Source: Anaerolineae bacterium
Lineage (GTDB): Bacteria > Chloroflexota > Anaerolineae > B4-G1
Assembly (NCBI GenBank): GCA_016931785.1
Contig: JAFGED010000257.1
Location: forward strand, 1 to 34,058
Direction of reading: 5' to 3'
Length of the DNA: 34,058 bases
The position numbers and the translations under genes were made by a program. Below are positions 17,204-25,141 of this stretch, in pieces. A model generated the notes under the pieces. It did no database searches, was not told the origin of the DNA, and saw nothing but the letters and a program-made list of their open reading frames with translations. Every line of letters begins with the position of its first letter. Positions within the stretch are counted from its first letter, which is position 1.

Positions 17204-19462
17204 CTAACACTTTTTCTTGAGCACGGGCACCGGCACCACGCTGGGTGGCTCTGCAGACGGCGCCTGGGCAAAGACTTCGGCCAGCGGCTCGGCCGTGCCT
17301 TCCTGCACGCTCAAACCGACCAGCCGGGGTAACTTGAGACCGGCGAGATCGTACTCGGGCACATTAACCGGCGTACCGACGCCCATCTCTAGGCTGTGAA
17401 CGAACTCGACGCCGGGGACACGGGTCACCACCGCCTCCAGGTCCTTATCCAGCAGCCGCTTGTTGAGCGGCCATCCCTGCCCCAGAGGGCCGCCCAACGG
17501 CAGAGAGGACAGATAGCCGTTCAGTCGGTCGCTGACTGTCTGCCGCACCTGATCGGAGAAAAAGCCGCTCTGTAACTGGATGCCGACCGACACGTACACG
17601 TCCACATAGACCGGCCCGCGTACGTGGACCTCAGTCGTCACCAGGCGGCACGCGTCCAGGTGGTCGCACACCCGGCGCAGGAAAAGCCGATCCGGCACCG
17701 GCCACAGCGGGCTGATCGCATCAAAGCTGGGAATGACCACCAGCGTCACCATGCCGGGAGCGAGCTCCTCCGTGTTATCCGGATCAAAGAGCGGCAGCAC
17801 CTCCACCCGGCCTACATCCACGCCCGGCGTGCGCAACGTGATGTCCTCGAAATCCTGGATCGTGACCAACCGCTCGCGGTGGCGCAGGTAGAGGGGGATA
17901 TTGCGCTCCCCCTCGGCCACCGTTTCGCCCAGCGAGCCACCTGAAGTGGGCACCGGGTTCGCGATCTTGTAGCCGCCCTGCAGGCGCACGTCCCGGCTGG
18001 CGTTGAGCGCGCCGATGCCGACGTTGCCCTGCGGGCCGCCGCCATACTCGTAGCTGACTATAATGCGCCGCTTGGCGGGTGGGCGCGCGCCGCGCAGCCC
18101 GTCGCCAAAGCGAATCTGCCCCGATTCTGGGTCCAGTGTAAAGACGCGGTCGTTCTCGCCTGCAGCCAGCAAGTCGTCGGTTAGCCGCCAGAGCTGTTTG
18201 ATCCCGTTCTCGTCCTCGACGGCCAACCGGGCAGACCCCTTGATCACGGGCGTGTTGGCCAGCACCACCACCTGATCGGGCTCCCCGGTTCCCTGGCCCA
18301 ACAGCTCATTTGACACTGGCACCGCCTGCGAGACACGGGCGGCGTTGACGCCCAGCCAGGTCAGGCGCGCATCCGCCTGGGGCGGCGTCTCGGCCTCGGT
18401 CTGGGTGCCCGACGCGCTCGCCGTGTCCTTGACCGCTGGCAGCCGCACGCGCAGCCAGGTGACCAGCCGCTTTTTGACCTCGTCGTCCTCCAGGCGCGGC
18501 GGATAGTCCTCCGTGCCCTCGTCCAACGGCTCGGAAAAGTCCCACGTCTTGAGCCGGTCCGCAGCGGGAAGCTCCACCTGTACGATGCCGGCAGCCGAGA
18601 GTACATCAGGCCCCAGCAGCAGCCGCAGGCGCGACCAGTCGTCCGTCTGCGCGTTGGGAATCTCGTACACCAGGCTGGGAACCGGATCCCGGCTGGCGGT
18701 CGGCTGAAACGGCTCTAGTGAGGGCACAGTGCCGTCGAGCGCCGGCACGACGCCGATAGACAGGGTCTGGTTGGCTATCGCCGCGCGTGCGTCGGCCGGG
18801 GCGACGTTCTTGGGCGCCAGCAGGGCCAGGTAGACCGCCCGGTCGCTGGTCTCGTTCAGGTCTACCTCCGGGTTGGGGTCGCTGGCCGAGGGCGCGACCA
18901 GGGGCACCGTCTCGTAAAAGTCCAGCTTGACGTCCTGCGCCAGCGACTGGCCATTCAGCGAGGCAGTCGTACCGCTCGTGGAAGACTGTTCGACCAACTG
19001 GGCCGCCAAGATCGCCTCGTGCTTGGTCAGGAACTCTTCGTAGCGCGGGTCGGTCTCAGGAATGGGCTTTTTGTAGTACACCTGTGCCTCCAGCGGCAGC
19101 ACGTTGACCGCGTCGCGGGTCAAAAAGTCGACGCTGCCGGCCGAGACCACCACGCCCGCGAGCAGCGGCAGCGACTTGACCGGTCCGCGCTCGTTGCTGA
19201 TGGCGATGATGCCGTCAGCTGCCGCCGCCGGCTGCAAACCCACACCGAGCAGTTGCAGGAATTTGACCCGGTTGCGCTCCGGGATGCGGTTGGCGCGGTA
19301 GAGCAGGCTGTCGGTGAGGAAAGCAAACACCTGCACTAGCGTGATCCCGGGGTCGCTCTCAAAGTTGGTCCACTCCGGCGTGTGAACGGCGATACGCCGC
19401 TTGGCTTCCTCGAACAGTTGCTCAAAGTTGCGATCGTCCAGATAGGGCAATTGTATCGGCAT
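17204..19462 (-). CDS. Baseplate J/gp6-like protein (Pvc11-like)
   Basis: 752 aa ORF; LPYLDDRNFEQLFEEAKRRIAVHTPEWTNFESDPGITLVQVFAFLTDSLLYRANRIPERNRVKFLQLLG is a characteristic N-terminus of this family. Confidence 0.88.
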   Translation of the reverse strand: MPIQLPYLDDRNFEQLFEEAKRRIAVHTPEWTNFESDPGITLVQVFAFLTDSLLYRANRIPERNRVKFLQLLGVGLQPAAAADGIIAISNERGPVKSLPLLAGVVVSAGSVDFLTRDAVNVLPLEAQVYYKKPIPETDPRYEEFLTKHEAILAAQLVEQSSTSGTTASLNGQSLAQDVKLDFYETVPLVAPSASDPNPEVDLNETSDRAVYLALLAPKNVAPADARAAIANQTLSIGVVPALDGTVPSLEPFQPTASRDPVPSLVYEIPNAQTDDWSRLRLLLGPDVLSAAGIVQVELPAADRLKTWDFSEPLDEGTEDYPPRLEDDEVKKRLVTWLRVRLPAVKDTASASGTQTEAETPPQADARLTWLGVNAARVSQAVPVSNELLGQGTGEPDQVVVLANTPVIKGSARLAVEDENGIKQLWRLTDDLLAAGENDRVFTLDPESGQIRFGDGLRGARPPAKRRIIVSYEYGGGPQGNVGIGALNASRDVRLQGGYKIANPVPTSGGSLGETVAEGERNIPLYLRHRERLVTIQDFEDITLRTPGVDVGRVEVLPLFDPDNTEELAPGMVTLVVIPSFDAISPLWPVPDRLFLRRVCDHLDACRLVTTEVHVRGPVYVDVYVSVGIQLQSGFFSDQVRQTVSDRLNGYLSSLPLGGPLGQGWPLNKRLLDKDLEAVVTRVPGVEFVHSLEMGVGTPVNVPEYDLAGLKLPRLVGLSVQEGTAEPLAEVFAQAPSAEPPSVVPVPVLKKKC

Positions 19463-19466
19463 AGCG

Positions 19467-19874
19467 TCAGCCCTCCAGTTCCAATGCCAGGCTCATCTGT
19501 CCCGGCGCCTGGGTCGCCACCAGGCGAAATAGGATGGTGATGGCAACCAGGCGTGAATTATCGGGGTCCGGCTCGACCTCGACCGCCTCGAGCGCCACGC
19601 GCGGCTCCCAGCGCTGGATAGCCTCGGTGACGCGCTCGCGGATCAACTGGCGCGTGGTGGCCGTGTTCGGCTCGAACAGGAATCGCCGCAGCCCGCAGCC
19701 GAACCCTTCGCGCATCAGCCGCTCGCCCGGCTCGGTGAGCAGGATGACGCGGATCGACTCGCGCACGTGATCCTCGCCCACCGACCAGGCCAGGCGTCCG
19801 TCCGCCCCGATCCGCGGTGGGAACGCAATCCCCTGTCCGAACAAGCTGGTCTGTGTTTTCGGCAAATCACTCAC
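19467..19874 (-). CDS. gp25-like baseplate wedge protein (Pvc9-like), probable GTG start
   Basis: The track ORF (191 aa) starts upstream inside the neighbouring gene. VSDLPKTQTSLFGQGIAFPPRIGADGRLAWSVGEDHVRESIRVILLTEPGERLMREGFGCGLRRFLFEPN is gp25/GPW-like; GTG at 19872-19874 gives 135 aa. Confidence 0.82.
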   Translation of the reverse strand: MSDLPKTQTSLFGQGIAFPPRIGADGRLAWSVGEDHVRESIRVILLTEPGERLMREGFGCGLRRFLFEPNTATTRQLIRERVTEAIQRWEPRVALEAVEVEPDPDNSRLVAITILFRLVATQAPGQMSLALELEG

Positions 19875-19887
19875 TCCGTAAATGACT

Positions 19888-21405
19888 TCAACCCTCAGGC
19901 AACCAACTCTTGGGAATCGGCAGGCATATCCTAAAGAAAAACATCCAGTGGAAAAAGAAATCCAGGATGATGACAAACACCAGCAACAGGAAAAAGGCGA
20001 CGATGAAGATAATCTCGAACGAAAAGGTGCAGATAAAGGCAAACCCGTCCCCGGTGGGCTCTGCGCCGATGGTCGGCGGGTCTTCGAGCAGGTCCTTTTC
20101 GTGGCCCGTCAACTGGGCCATCTTTTTGCGCATAGCGTCGGAGAGCATGAAACCGACGCTTTTCCTGGCCTTGCGCAGCCCGGCGATGCTGACGTCGGTA
20201 GGCAGCGGTATGCGAACCTGACGTCTAGGCGCGTCGGGGTCAAACAAGGCAGCCAAGGTGAACGGCTCAGAAGGCTGACTGACGACGTGAACCGGTGGAT
20301 CACACTGCGGGCGCTCGTAGACAAAACGCAGCACGTACTGCGTGCCGGACTGTGCGGGATCAATCTTGGGCACCACGATAGACGGCGGGGTGTCCGATAA
20401 CGCAGCCTGCACCTTATCCCGCAAATCCTGCACGTCCGAGCTACTCAGATCCTGGCGGTTGTCCAGGTTGTAATCCTGGTCAAACCCAAGCGCCGCCAGG
20501 TCGCCGCCGCCGGGTGCGTTGAGCGCCGCATAGTTGCCGGCCACGGCGTGCAGAGCGGAGACCAGCGTGACCGAGCCGTCCAGATTCTGCCCCTTCAAGA
20601 ACGTCATCAGAGCGGCCTTTTTCTGGGCCTTGTCTCCGCTAAAGGACGGCGTCATGTCGTTCTGCAACAGGGCGTCCGTCACCTCGCGCAGATCCGGCTG
20701 GGCCCGTAAATAGTCCCACAGCTCGACCAACTGGTAGACCGAGATGGTCAGCGCGGCGGTCTGGTCGGACATGCCGTCCACGATCTCGGGCTTGAAGCGC
20801 GCCTCCAGCTCGCTGATGCGCAGGTCGACCTGCTTGCCGTCGAGCACCAAATCGGAGGGCGAGAGGGTAGCCGCCTGCGTCTCCCCGCTGGCCACCGGCA
20901 GGTAGGCAAAATGAATCGCGCGCCCGCTTCCGGTGTTGGCCGTGAACAGAGGGCGGCGCTCCTCGTTCGCCAGCACGCCGTTCGCCTGGCCGTTCACCGA
21001 CTCCCAGTGCGCCTTCTGGTCGGGCGTCTCTACCACCCAGGCCTGCTCCTTGCCGCCCACCAGCCGGCGCTGCACGAAAAAGACGTTCTCACCCTCTTCG
21101 GTCAGCAGCTCCCGGTCGGGGAAGCCGGCCTGCCGGCAGCACAGCGACCCGCTCGCCAGGTAAAAGCACCCGTGCAGCGGCTGGTACAGCTTGAGCGGCT
21201 TGCCCGACTGCTCGGGGACTGCAAGCGCGTCTTCCAAGGCACCGGGATCGGATGCCGCCACGTCGGCCAGGAAATCGTCCATAAACGTGTCGGAGCGGTA
21301 CTCGAACAGCCGGGGGCGGAAAAAGCCGATCTGCCGGAACCCCAGCCCATCCGGCTCCCACAAGGAAGAGGGCTTGAGCCAATCGAATGTCAGTGTCTGT
21401 GCCAT
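19888..21405 (-). CDS. Conserved hypothetical eCIS protein with very hydrophobic, probably transmembrane C-terminus
   Basis: ~505 aa ORF between spike and gp25 genes. C-terminus AFICTFSFEIIFIVAFFLLLVFVIILDFFFHWMFFFRICLPIP. ATG at 21405 avoids overlap with the upstream gene. Confidence 0.7.
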   Translation of the reverse strand: MAQTLTFDWLKPSSLWEPDGLGFRQIGFFRPRLFEYRSDTFMDDFLADVAASDPGALEDALAVPEQSGKPLKLYQPLHGCFYLASGSLCCRQAGFPDRELLTEEGENVFFVQRRLVGGKEQAWVVETPDQKAHWESVNGQANGVLANEERRPLFTANTGSGRAIHFAYLPVASGETQAATLSPSDLVLDGKQVDLRISELEARFKPEIVDGMSDQTAALTISVYQLVELWDYLRAQPDLREVTDALLQNDMTPSFSGDKAQKKAALMTFLKGQNLDGSVTLVSALHAVAGNYAALNAPGGGDLAALGFDQDYNLDNRQDLSSSDVQDLRDKVQAALSDTPPSIVVPKIDPAQSGTQYVLRFVYERPQCDPPVHVVSQPSEPFTLAALFDPDAPRRQVRIPLPTDVSIAGLRKARKSVGFMLSDAMRKKMAQLTGHEKDLLEDPPTIGAEPTGDGFAFICTFSFEIIFIVAFFLLLVFVIILDFFFHWMFFFRICLPIPKSWLPEG

Positions 21406-21410
21406 CTGTC

Positions 21411-22127
21411 CTACCAAATGTTGCCCGCGCCCACCATGTAGACGCTGCTGATCACCGTGTTGGTGATATCGGTGTCCGATTTGACCACGCCGCTGAACTT
21501 GGACATTCCGGCGTTCACCGTGAGCATCCCGGCCGACACCTCCATCGTGCCGGCGTTGATGGTCAGCTTGCTGCTGGTGGTGAGTGTGATGCCGCCGGAC
21601 TCGAGCTTGACCGAGTTGCTGCTGCTGTCCTTGATCTCGATCGACTGGTCCCCATCCTTGAGCGTGATCTGGTGCCCGCCCGGGGTCTCGATGGTCAGCG
21701 TTTCCTGGCCCTCCGTATCGTCGAACGTGAGGCGGATGTCGCGCCGGGTGACGATGGTCTTGATATAGTTATCCCCCGCGTCGTCCATCCTCTCCGGTGG
21801 CGCGTCCTGCCCGTTCCACAGCGACCCGATCACGTAAGGCCGCCGCGGGTCGCCGCCCTCGAACATCACCAGCACCTCGTCGTCCACGTCGGGGATGAAC
21901 CACGTCCCGCGCTCGTTGCCCGCCATAGGGACCGCCAGCCGCGCCCAGGCCTCGTAGCCACCGTTGTCGTTGTCGGGCGACCAGGTCAACTGCACCCGCA
22001 CCCGCCCCTGCTGGTCGGGATCGACGATGTCGGTCACCTTGGCCGGGTACGCCCCGTACAGCCGCTTGCGTTCGACGGCCAAGTTGCGTTGATCATCCTG
22101 CATCAATAGGCTCAACTCATCCTCCAA
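21411..22127 (-). CDS. gp5/VgrG OB-fold spike protein (C-terminal part of Pvc8-like spike)
   Basis: 238 aa; YPAKVTDIVDPDQQGRVRVQLTW...WARLAVPMAGNERGTWFIPDVDDEVLVMFEGGDPRRPYVIGSLWNGQDAPP followed by beta-helix-like repeats. Confidence 0.9.
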   Translation of the reverse strand: MEDELSLLMQDDQRNLAVERKRLYGAYPAKVTDIVDPDQQGRVRVQLTWSPDNDNGGYEAWARLAVPMAGNERGTWFIPDVDDEVLVMFEGGDPRRPYVIGSLWNGQDAPPERMDDAGDNYIKTIVTRRDIRLTFDDTEGQETLTIETPGGHQITLKDGDQSIEIKDSSSNSVKLESGGITLTTSSKLTINAGTMEVSAGMLTVNAGMSKFSGVVKSDTDITNTVISSVYMVGAGNIW

Positions 22128-23202
22128 TGGCGGGCCGCTCTACCTCGAACGCGGTCCGGTACCCAAAGGTCGGGGTGAACGTGTGCCGCGCCAGCGTCAC
22201 GTAATAGGATCCGTCGAAATACGGTCCCAGGCCCGCCAGCTCCACCGTCGCCCCGACGCGCACCTGGACGCTGCCGTCAACGACGCCGAGCCCGCGCACG
22301 AAGGAGCGCGCGCGGTCGCGGTAGCGTGCCTCGGCCATCTTTTGCGCCTCGTCCTGCGAGAGCGGCACCGCCGAGACGACGCGCTCGTGCCGCTCGGCCA
22401 GCGCCTGCGCCAGCACGCTGCTGCCGCTGCGCCCGCCGTTTAGCTCGGCCTGGACCGCACTCTCGGTGGCCTCCTCGTCGATGGCCTCCTTGTTGGCCAC
22501 GTCCCACCCGCTCACGCGCACCGAGGTGCGCTGGTGGGCCAGGTCGGCCAGGACCGAGAACTCGATCAACTTTTGCCCGTAGGTGAACGACACCGACCCG
22601 GCGTCGCGCCGCGAGCGCGCCTGGGCGTACAGGGTGCGGTTGTCCATCCATAGCTCTGCGTCGATGGCGGCGACCCGCTCCCGCAGAAAGGCCAGATCGC
22701 TCTGGTTGACCTGGGCCAGTACGCGGTAGGTCGGCCCGTCGACGTCCACCTCCGCCGTCAGGCCGTGCTGCGAGGCGATCTGCCGAATGACGTCCTCGTC
22801 GGTCACGTCCTCGAACGTGCGCGTGCGCCGCTCCATGCGCAGGTCCTGGAAGCGGTCCTCGGCCAGCACGAGGAACTCGGGCGGGCGAGCGGGGGGATAG
22901 CGCGCCTCCAGCCCGGTGATCCGCCCTGCGAAAACGGGGCCGCTATCCTCCCGCGGACCGAACTCGACCGAGAGCGTCTTGCCAAAGTCCAGCAGCTGCC
23001 GGTCAAAGAGCAGGAAGCCGACCTCGCTACCCTTCGGCCCCCAGTTGGCAAAGGTGGCCTCGCAGCGGAACAGACCCAACGTCGTCTCCTCCACCATCAA
23101 CGTCTGCAGCAGCACGTCCCCCAACTCCTGCTGCTCGTCACCGTCGATGCGCAGGACGGGGCGCGATGGATAGTAAGTGGTCTGCGTTTTGTTCTCGGCC
23201 AT
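22117..23202 (-). CDS. Phage late control gene D (gpD/gp27)-like baseplate hub protein
   Basis: ~361 aa from internal ATG (MAENKTQTTYYPSRPVLRIDG...); GRITGLEARYPPARPPEFLVLAEDRFQDLRMERRTRTFEDVTDEDVIRQIASQHGL is a typical gpD motif. Confidence 0.85.
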   Translation of the reverse strand: MAENKTQTTYYPSRPVLRIDGDEQQELGDVLLQTLMVEETTLGLFRCEATFANWGPKGSEVGFLLFDRQLLDFGKTLSVEFGPREDSGPVFAGRITGLEARYPPARPPEFLVLAEDRFQDLRMERRTRTFEDVTDEDVIRQIASQHGLTAEVDVDGPTYRVLAQVNQSDLAFLRERVAAIDAELWMDNRTLYAQARSRRDAGSVSFTYGQKLIEFSVLADLAHQRTSVRVSGWDVANKEAIDEEATESAVQAELNGGRSGSSVLAQALAERHERVVSAVPLSQDEAQKMAEARYRDRARSFVRGLGVVDGSVQVRVGATVELAGLGPYFDGSYYVTLARHTFTPTFGYRTAFEVERPAIGG

Positions 23203-23216
23203 GGGTTTTATTCCAA

Positions 23217-23396
23217 TCAATCCGCCCACACGCGCGCCATGCGCCGGCGGTGTTGCTGGTAGATGCGCACGATGTCCTCCGGACGCAGCACCTCGGGCGG
23301 CGCCGTCTCCTCCGGCTGCGGTCCTGGCCCCTCGACCTCCCCGGAGGCCGGAGGCGGCTCTGTGACGATCTCAAACTCGTTGATGACGATAGGCAT
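23217..23396 (-). CDS. Small DUF5908-like eCIS protein (59 aa), not in ORF track
   Basis: Manual translation: MPIVINEFEIVTEPPPASGEVEGPGPQPEETAPPEVLRPEDIVRIYQQHRRRMARVWAD-stop. Lies in the gap between the LysM and gpD genes; MPI-x-I start resembles DUF5908. Confidence 0.7.
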   Translation of the reverse strand: MPIVINEFEIVTEPPPASGEVEGPGPQPEETAPPEVLRPEDIVRIYQQHRRRMARVWAD

Positions 23397-23450
23397 GGCT
23401 CCCCCTAGACATCTTCGTACAGCGGCGTTTCGAGCACAGTGAGAAACACC

Positions 23451-24578
23451 CTAGTCCTCTACCACATCCACGCCAGCGCCAAAGCCGCCGCCAGCAGATA
23501 CACCTGCTCCCAGACTCGCACCTGCACCAAGGCCTGCGCCACCACTCGTACCGGCACTTCCGCCGACACCAGCACTGGCACCAACCCCCGCGCTGGCGCC
23601 GAAGCCAGCTCCAGCGCCAAAACCGCCTCCAACAGAAGCGCCTGCGCCAGCACCGACGCCCGCCCCCGCTCCAATCCCTCCACCGACCCCAGCGCTTGCA
23701 CCGATGCCAGCACCAGCAGAGGCGGATGCACCTGCGCTCAGGCCCGCACCGGCGCTAAAGCCCGCGCCGCCGCCCAACCCGGCGCTGAATCCCACCTCGG
23801 CTCCGCCACCGACGCCGGCGCCGGCGCTGATGCCAGCACTTGCACCCGCACCGATGCCCACACCACCTCCGACAGAGGCGGAGGCGCCGATACCGGCGTT
23901 CATATCCAGCATCGCGCCTGCTTGCAAGCGCAGCGGATCGTCGATATCGTTAGCGGCGGCGATGGACTTCCAATCGCTGCTGTTACCAGTGCGGCCCGCC
24001 ATGCTTTGCACACTCTCCCCCGGACGCGCAGGCTCCAGGGGCGTCGTCCCCGGCGCGCCGCTCCCGCCTCCGGCCCCCTGGCCCCTGCCGCTCGCCTGCC
24101 CCGGCTGCCCAAAGAGAAAGACGATGTCGTCGCGCGATAGCTTCAGCGCCACCGTCGCCCGCATAGGCACCCCCTCCTCCGAGAAATAGTCCAGCGTCTC
24201 GTCCATCGAGTCCACGACGCCCTCGAAAATGAAGGTGCCCCACTCAAAACGAACGCGCGGCGGCGTACGCTGGTTGTTCTGGTTGGGCTGCTGCTTGGCC
24301 ATGACAAAGTAGGCTACCTCCTCCGTCTTGCGGCGCACGTCGCCGCCCTCGACGGTGGTATCGAAAAGCAGCTCTACAGTCAGCTTGGAGCTCCCGCTGC
24401 CGACGAACTGGCGACTGCTCCCACCCGGCTGGTTGCCGCCCCGGTTCTCGTTCGCCAGCGCGACCTTGAGCGATTCGGGGTTGAATTGAACCTCGATCTC
24501 TTTGCCATCGCTCGGTCTTTCCGCCTGCGGCCTGGAGGAAAAGCGCTCGATCTCGACAAGTTTTGCCTTTGCGACCAT
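23451..24578 (-). CDS. LysM/CIS tube-initiator-like protein (Pvc7-like) with Gly/Ala-rich C-terminal extension
   Basis: [13 protein letters not shown]...[20 protein letters not shown]...[13 protein letters not shown]..., then [37 protein letters not shown] (LysM-like), then ~140 aa rich in Gly/Ala/Ser. Confidence 0.85.
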   Translation of the reverse strand: MVAKAKLVEIERFSSRPQAERPSDGKEIEVQFNPESLKVALANENRGGNQPGGSSRQFVGSGSSKLTVELLFDTTVEGGDVRRKTEEVAYFVMAKQQPNQNNQRTPPRVRFEWGTFIFEGVVDSMDETLDYFSEEGVPMRATVALKLSRDDIVFLFGQPGQASGRGQGAGGGSGAPGTTPLEPARPGESVQSMAGRTGNSSDWKSIAAANDIDDPLRLQAGAMLDMNAGIGASASVGGGVGIGAGASAGISAGAGVGGGAEVGFSAGLGGGAGFSAGAGLSAGASASAGAGIGASAGVGGGIGAGAGVGAGAGASVGGGFGAGAGFGASAGVGASAGVGGSAGTSGGAGLGAGASLGAGVSAGGGFGAGVDVVED

Positions 24579-24604
24579 CAAAACATCCTCTTCTCGTTCG
24601 CAGT

Positions 24605-24659
24605 CGGCGATTTATCGCCGGGCACAGCGCGCTGAAGGCACGCCCTTGGGCGGGCATGC
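24605..24659. repeat. Palindrome pair in gap between tube 2 and LysM genes
   Basis: CGGCGATTTATCGCCG (24605-24620), and an imperfect inverted repeat GCACGCCCTTGGGCGGGCATGC (24638-24659). Confidence 0.55.
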
Positions 24660-24669
24660 ACTACGAACC

Positions 24670-25137
24670 CTAGACCAACTCAATCTCGAACGACCCGTAC
24701 GCGATCTCCATCTCCTCGATCGCCAGAACGCCCTCCTTGGCGTTCAACGCCGGAGCCTTGATCTTGATCGGCAAGCAGTCGAACAGCTTGAAGCGCACCT
24801 TGGCCGATTGCGCTCCCTTGGCACTATCGCCCATCAGGATTACGCCCGAGGCTGTGGTGCCCCGTCCCTCGCCACTGGTGGACATGGCAAACCACTGCCA
24901 CAGGTCCAGACTTGAGGTCATCCCCCGTTTGAGCGTCAGATTTCCATAGGTGACCGGTCCCACCAGGTGAATCTGTTGCGTGTTGTTGCCGCCCTCGCGC
25001 ACCGTCTTGGGTTCCATCGTCATCTCCAAGCCGTCGCACTCAGCAAACTCGGCATCGCACAGCGGGTTGTCCAACCCGGGCACGTTCAACTGTATCCGAA
25101 AGTTGAACGTCGTGAAGGGATATTCCTCGTTTGGCAT
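24670..25137 (-). CDS. Phage tail tube protein (gp19/Hcp-like; tube paralog 2)
   Basis: 155 aa; YPFTTFNFRIQLN...FAECDGLEMTMEPKTVREGGNNTQQIHLVGPVTYGNLTLKRGMTSSLDLWQWF. Confidence 0.9.
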   Translation of the reverse strand: MPNEEYPFTTFNFRIQLNVPGLDNPLCDAEFAECDGLEMTMEPKTVREGGNNTQQIHLVGPVTYGNLTLKRGMTSSLDLWQWFAMSTSGEGRGTTASGVILMGDSAKGAQSAKVRFKLFDCLPIKIKAPALNAKEGVLAIEEMEIAYGSFEIELV

Positions 25138-25141
25138 ACGC

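Noticed and set aside
19875-20042. N-terminal extension of the gp25 ORF (MPLSAPFRSRLSSSSPFSCCWCLSSSWISF...)
   Set aside because: Out-of-frame reading of the hydrophobic 3' end of the upstream gene; the gp25 homology begins after the GTG at 19874.
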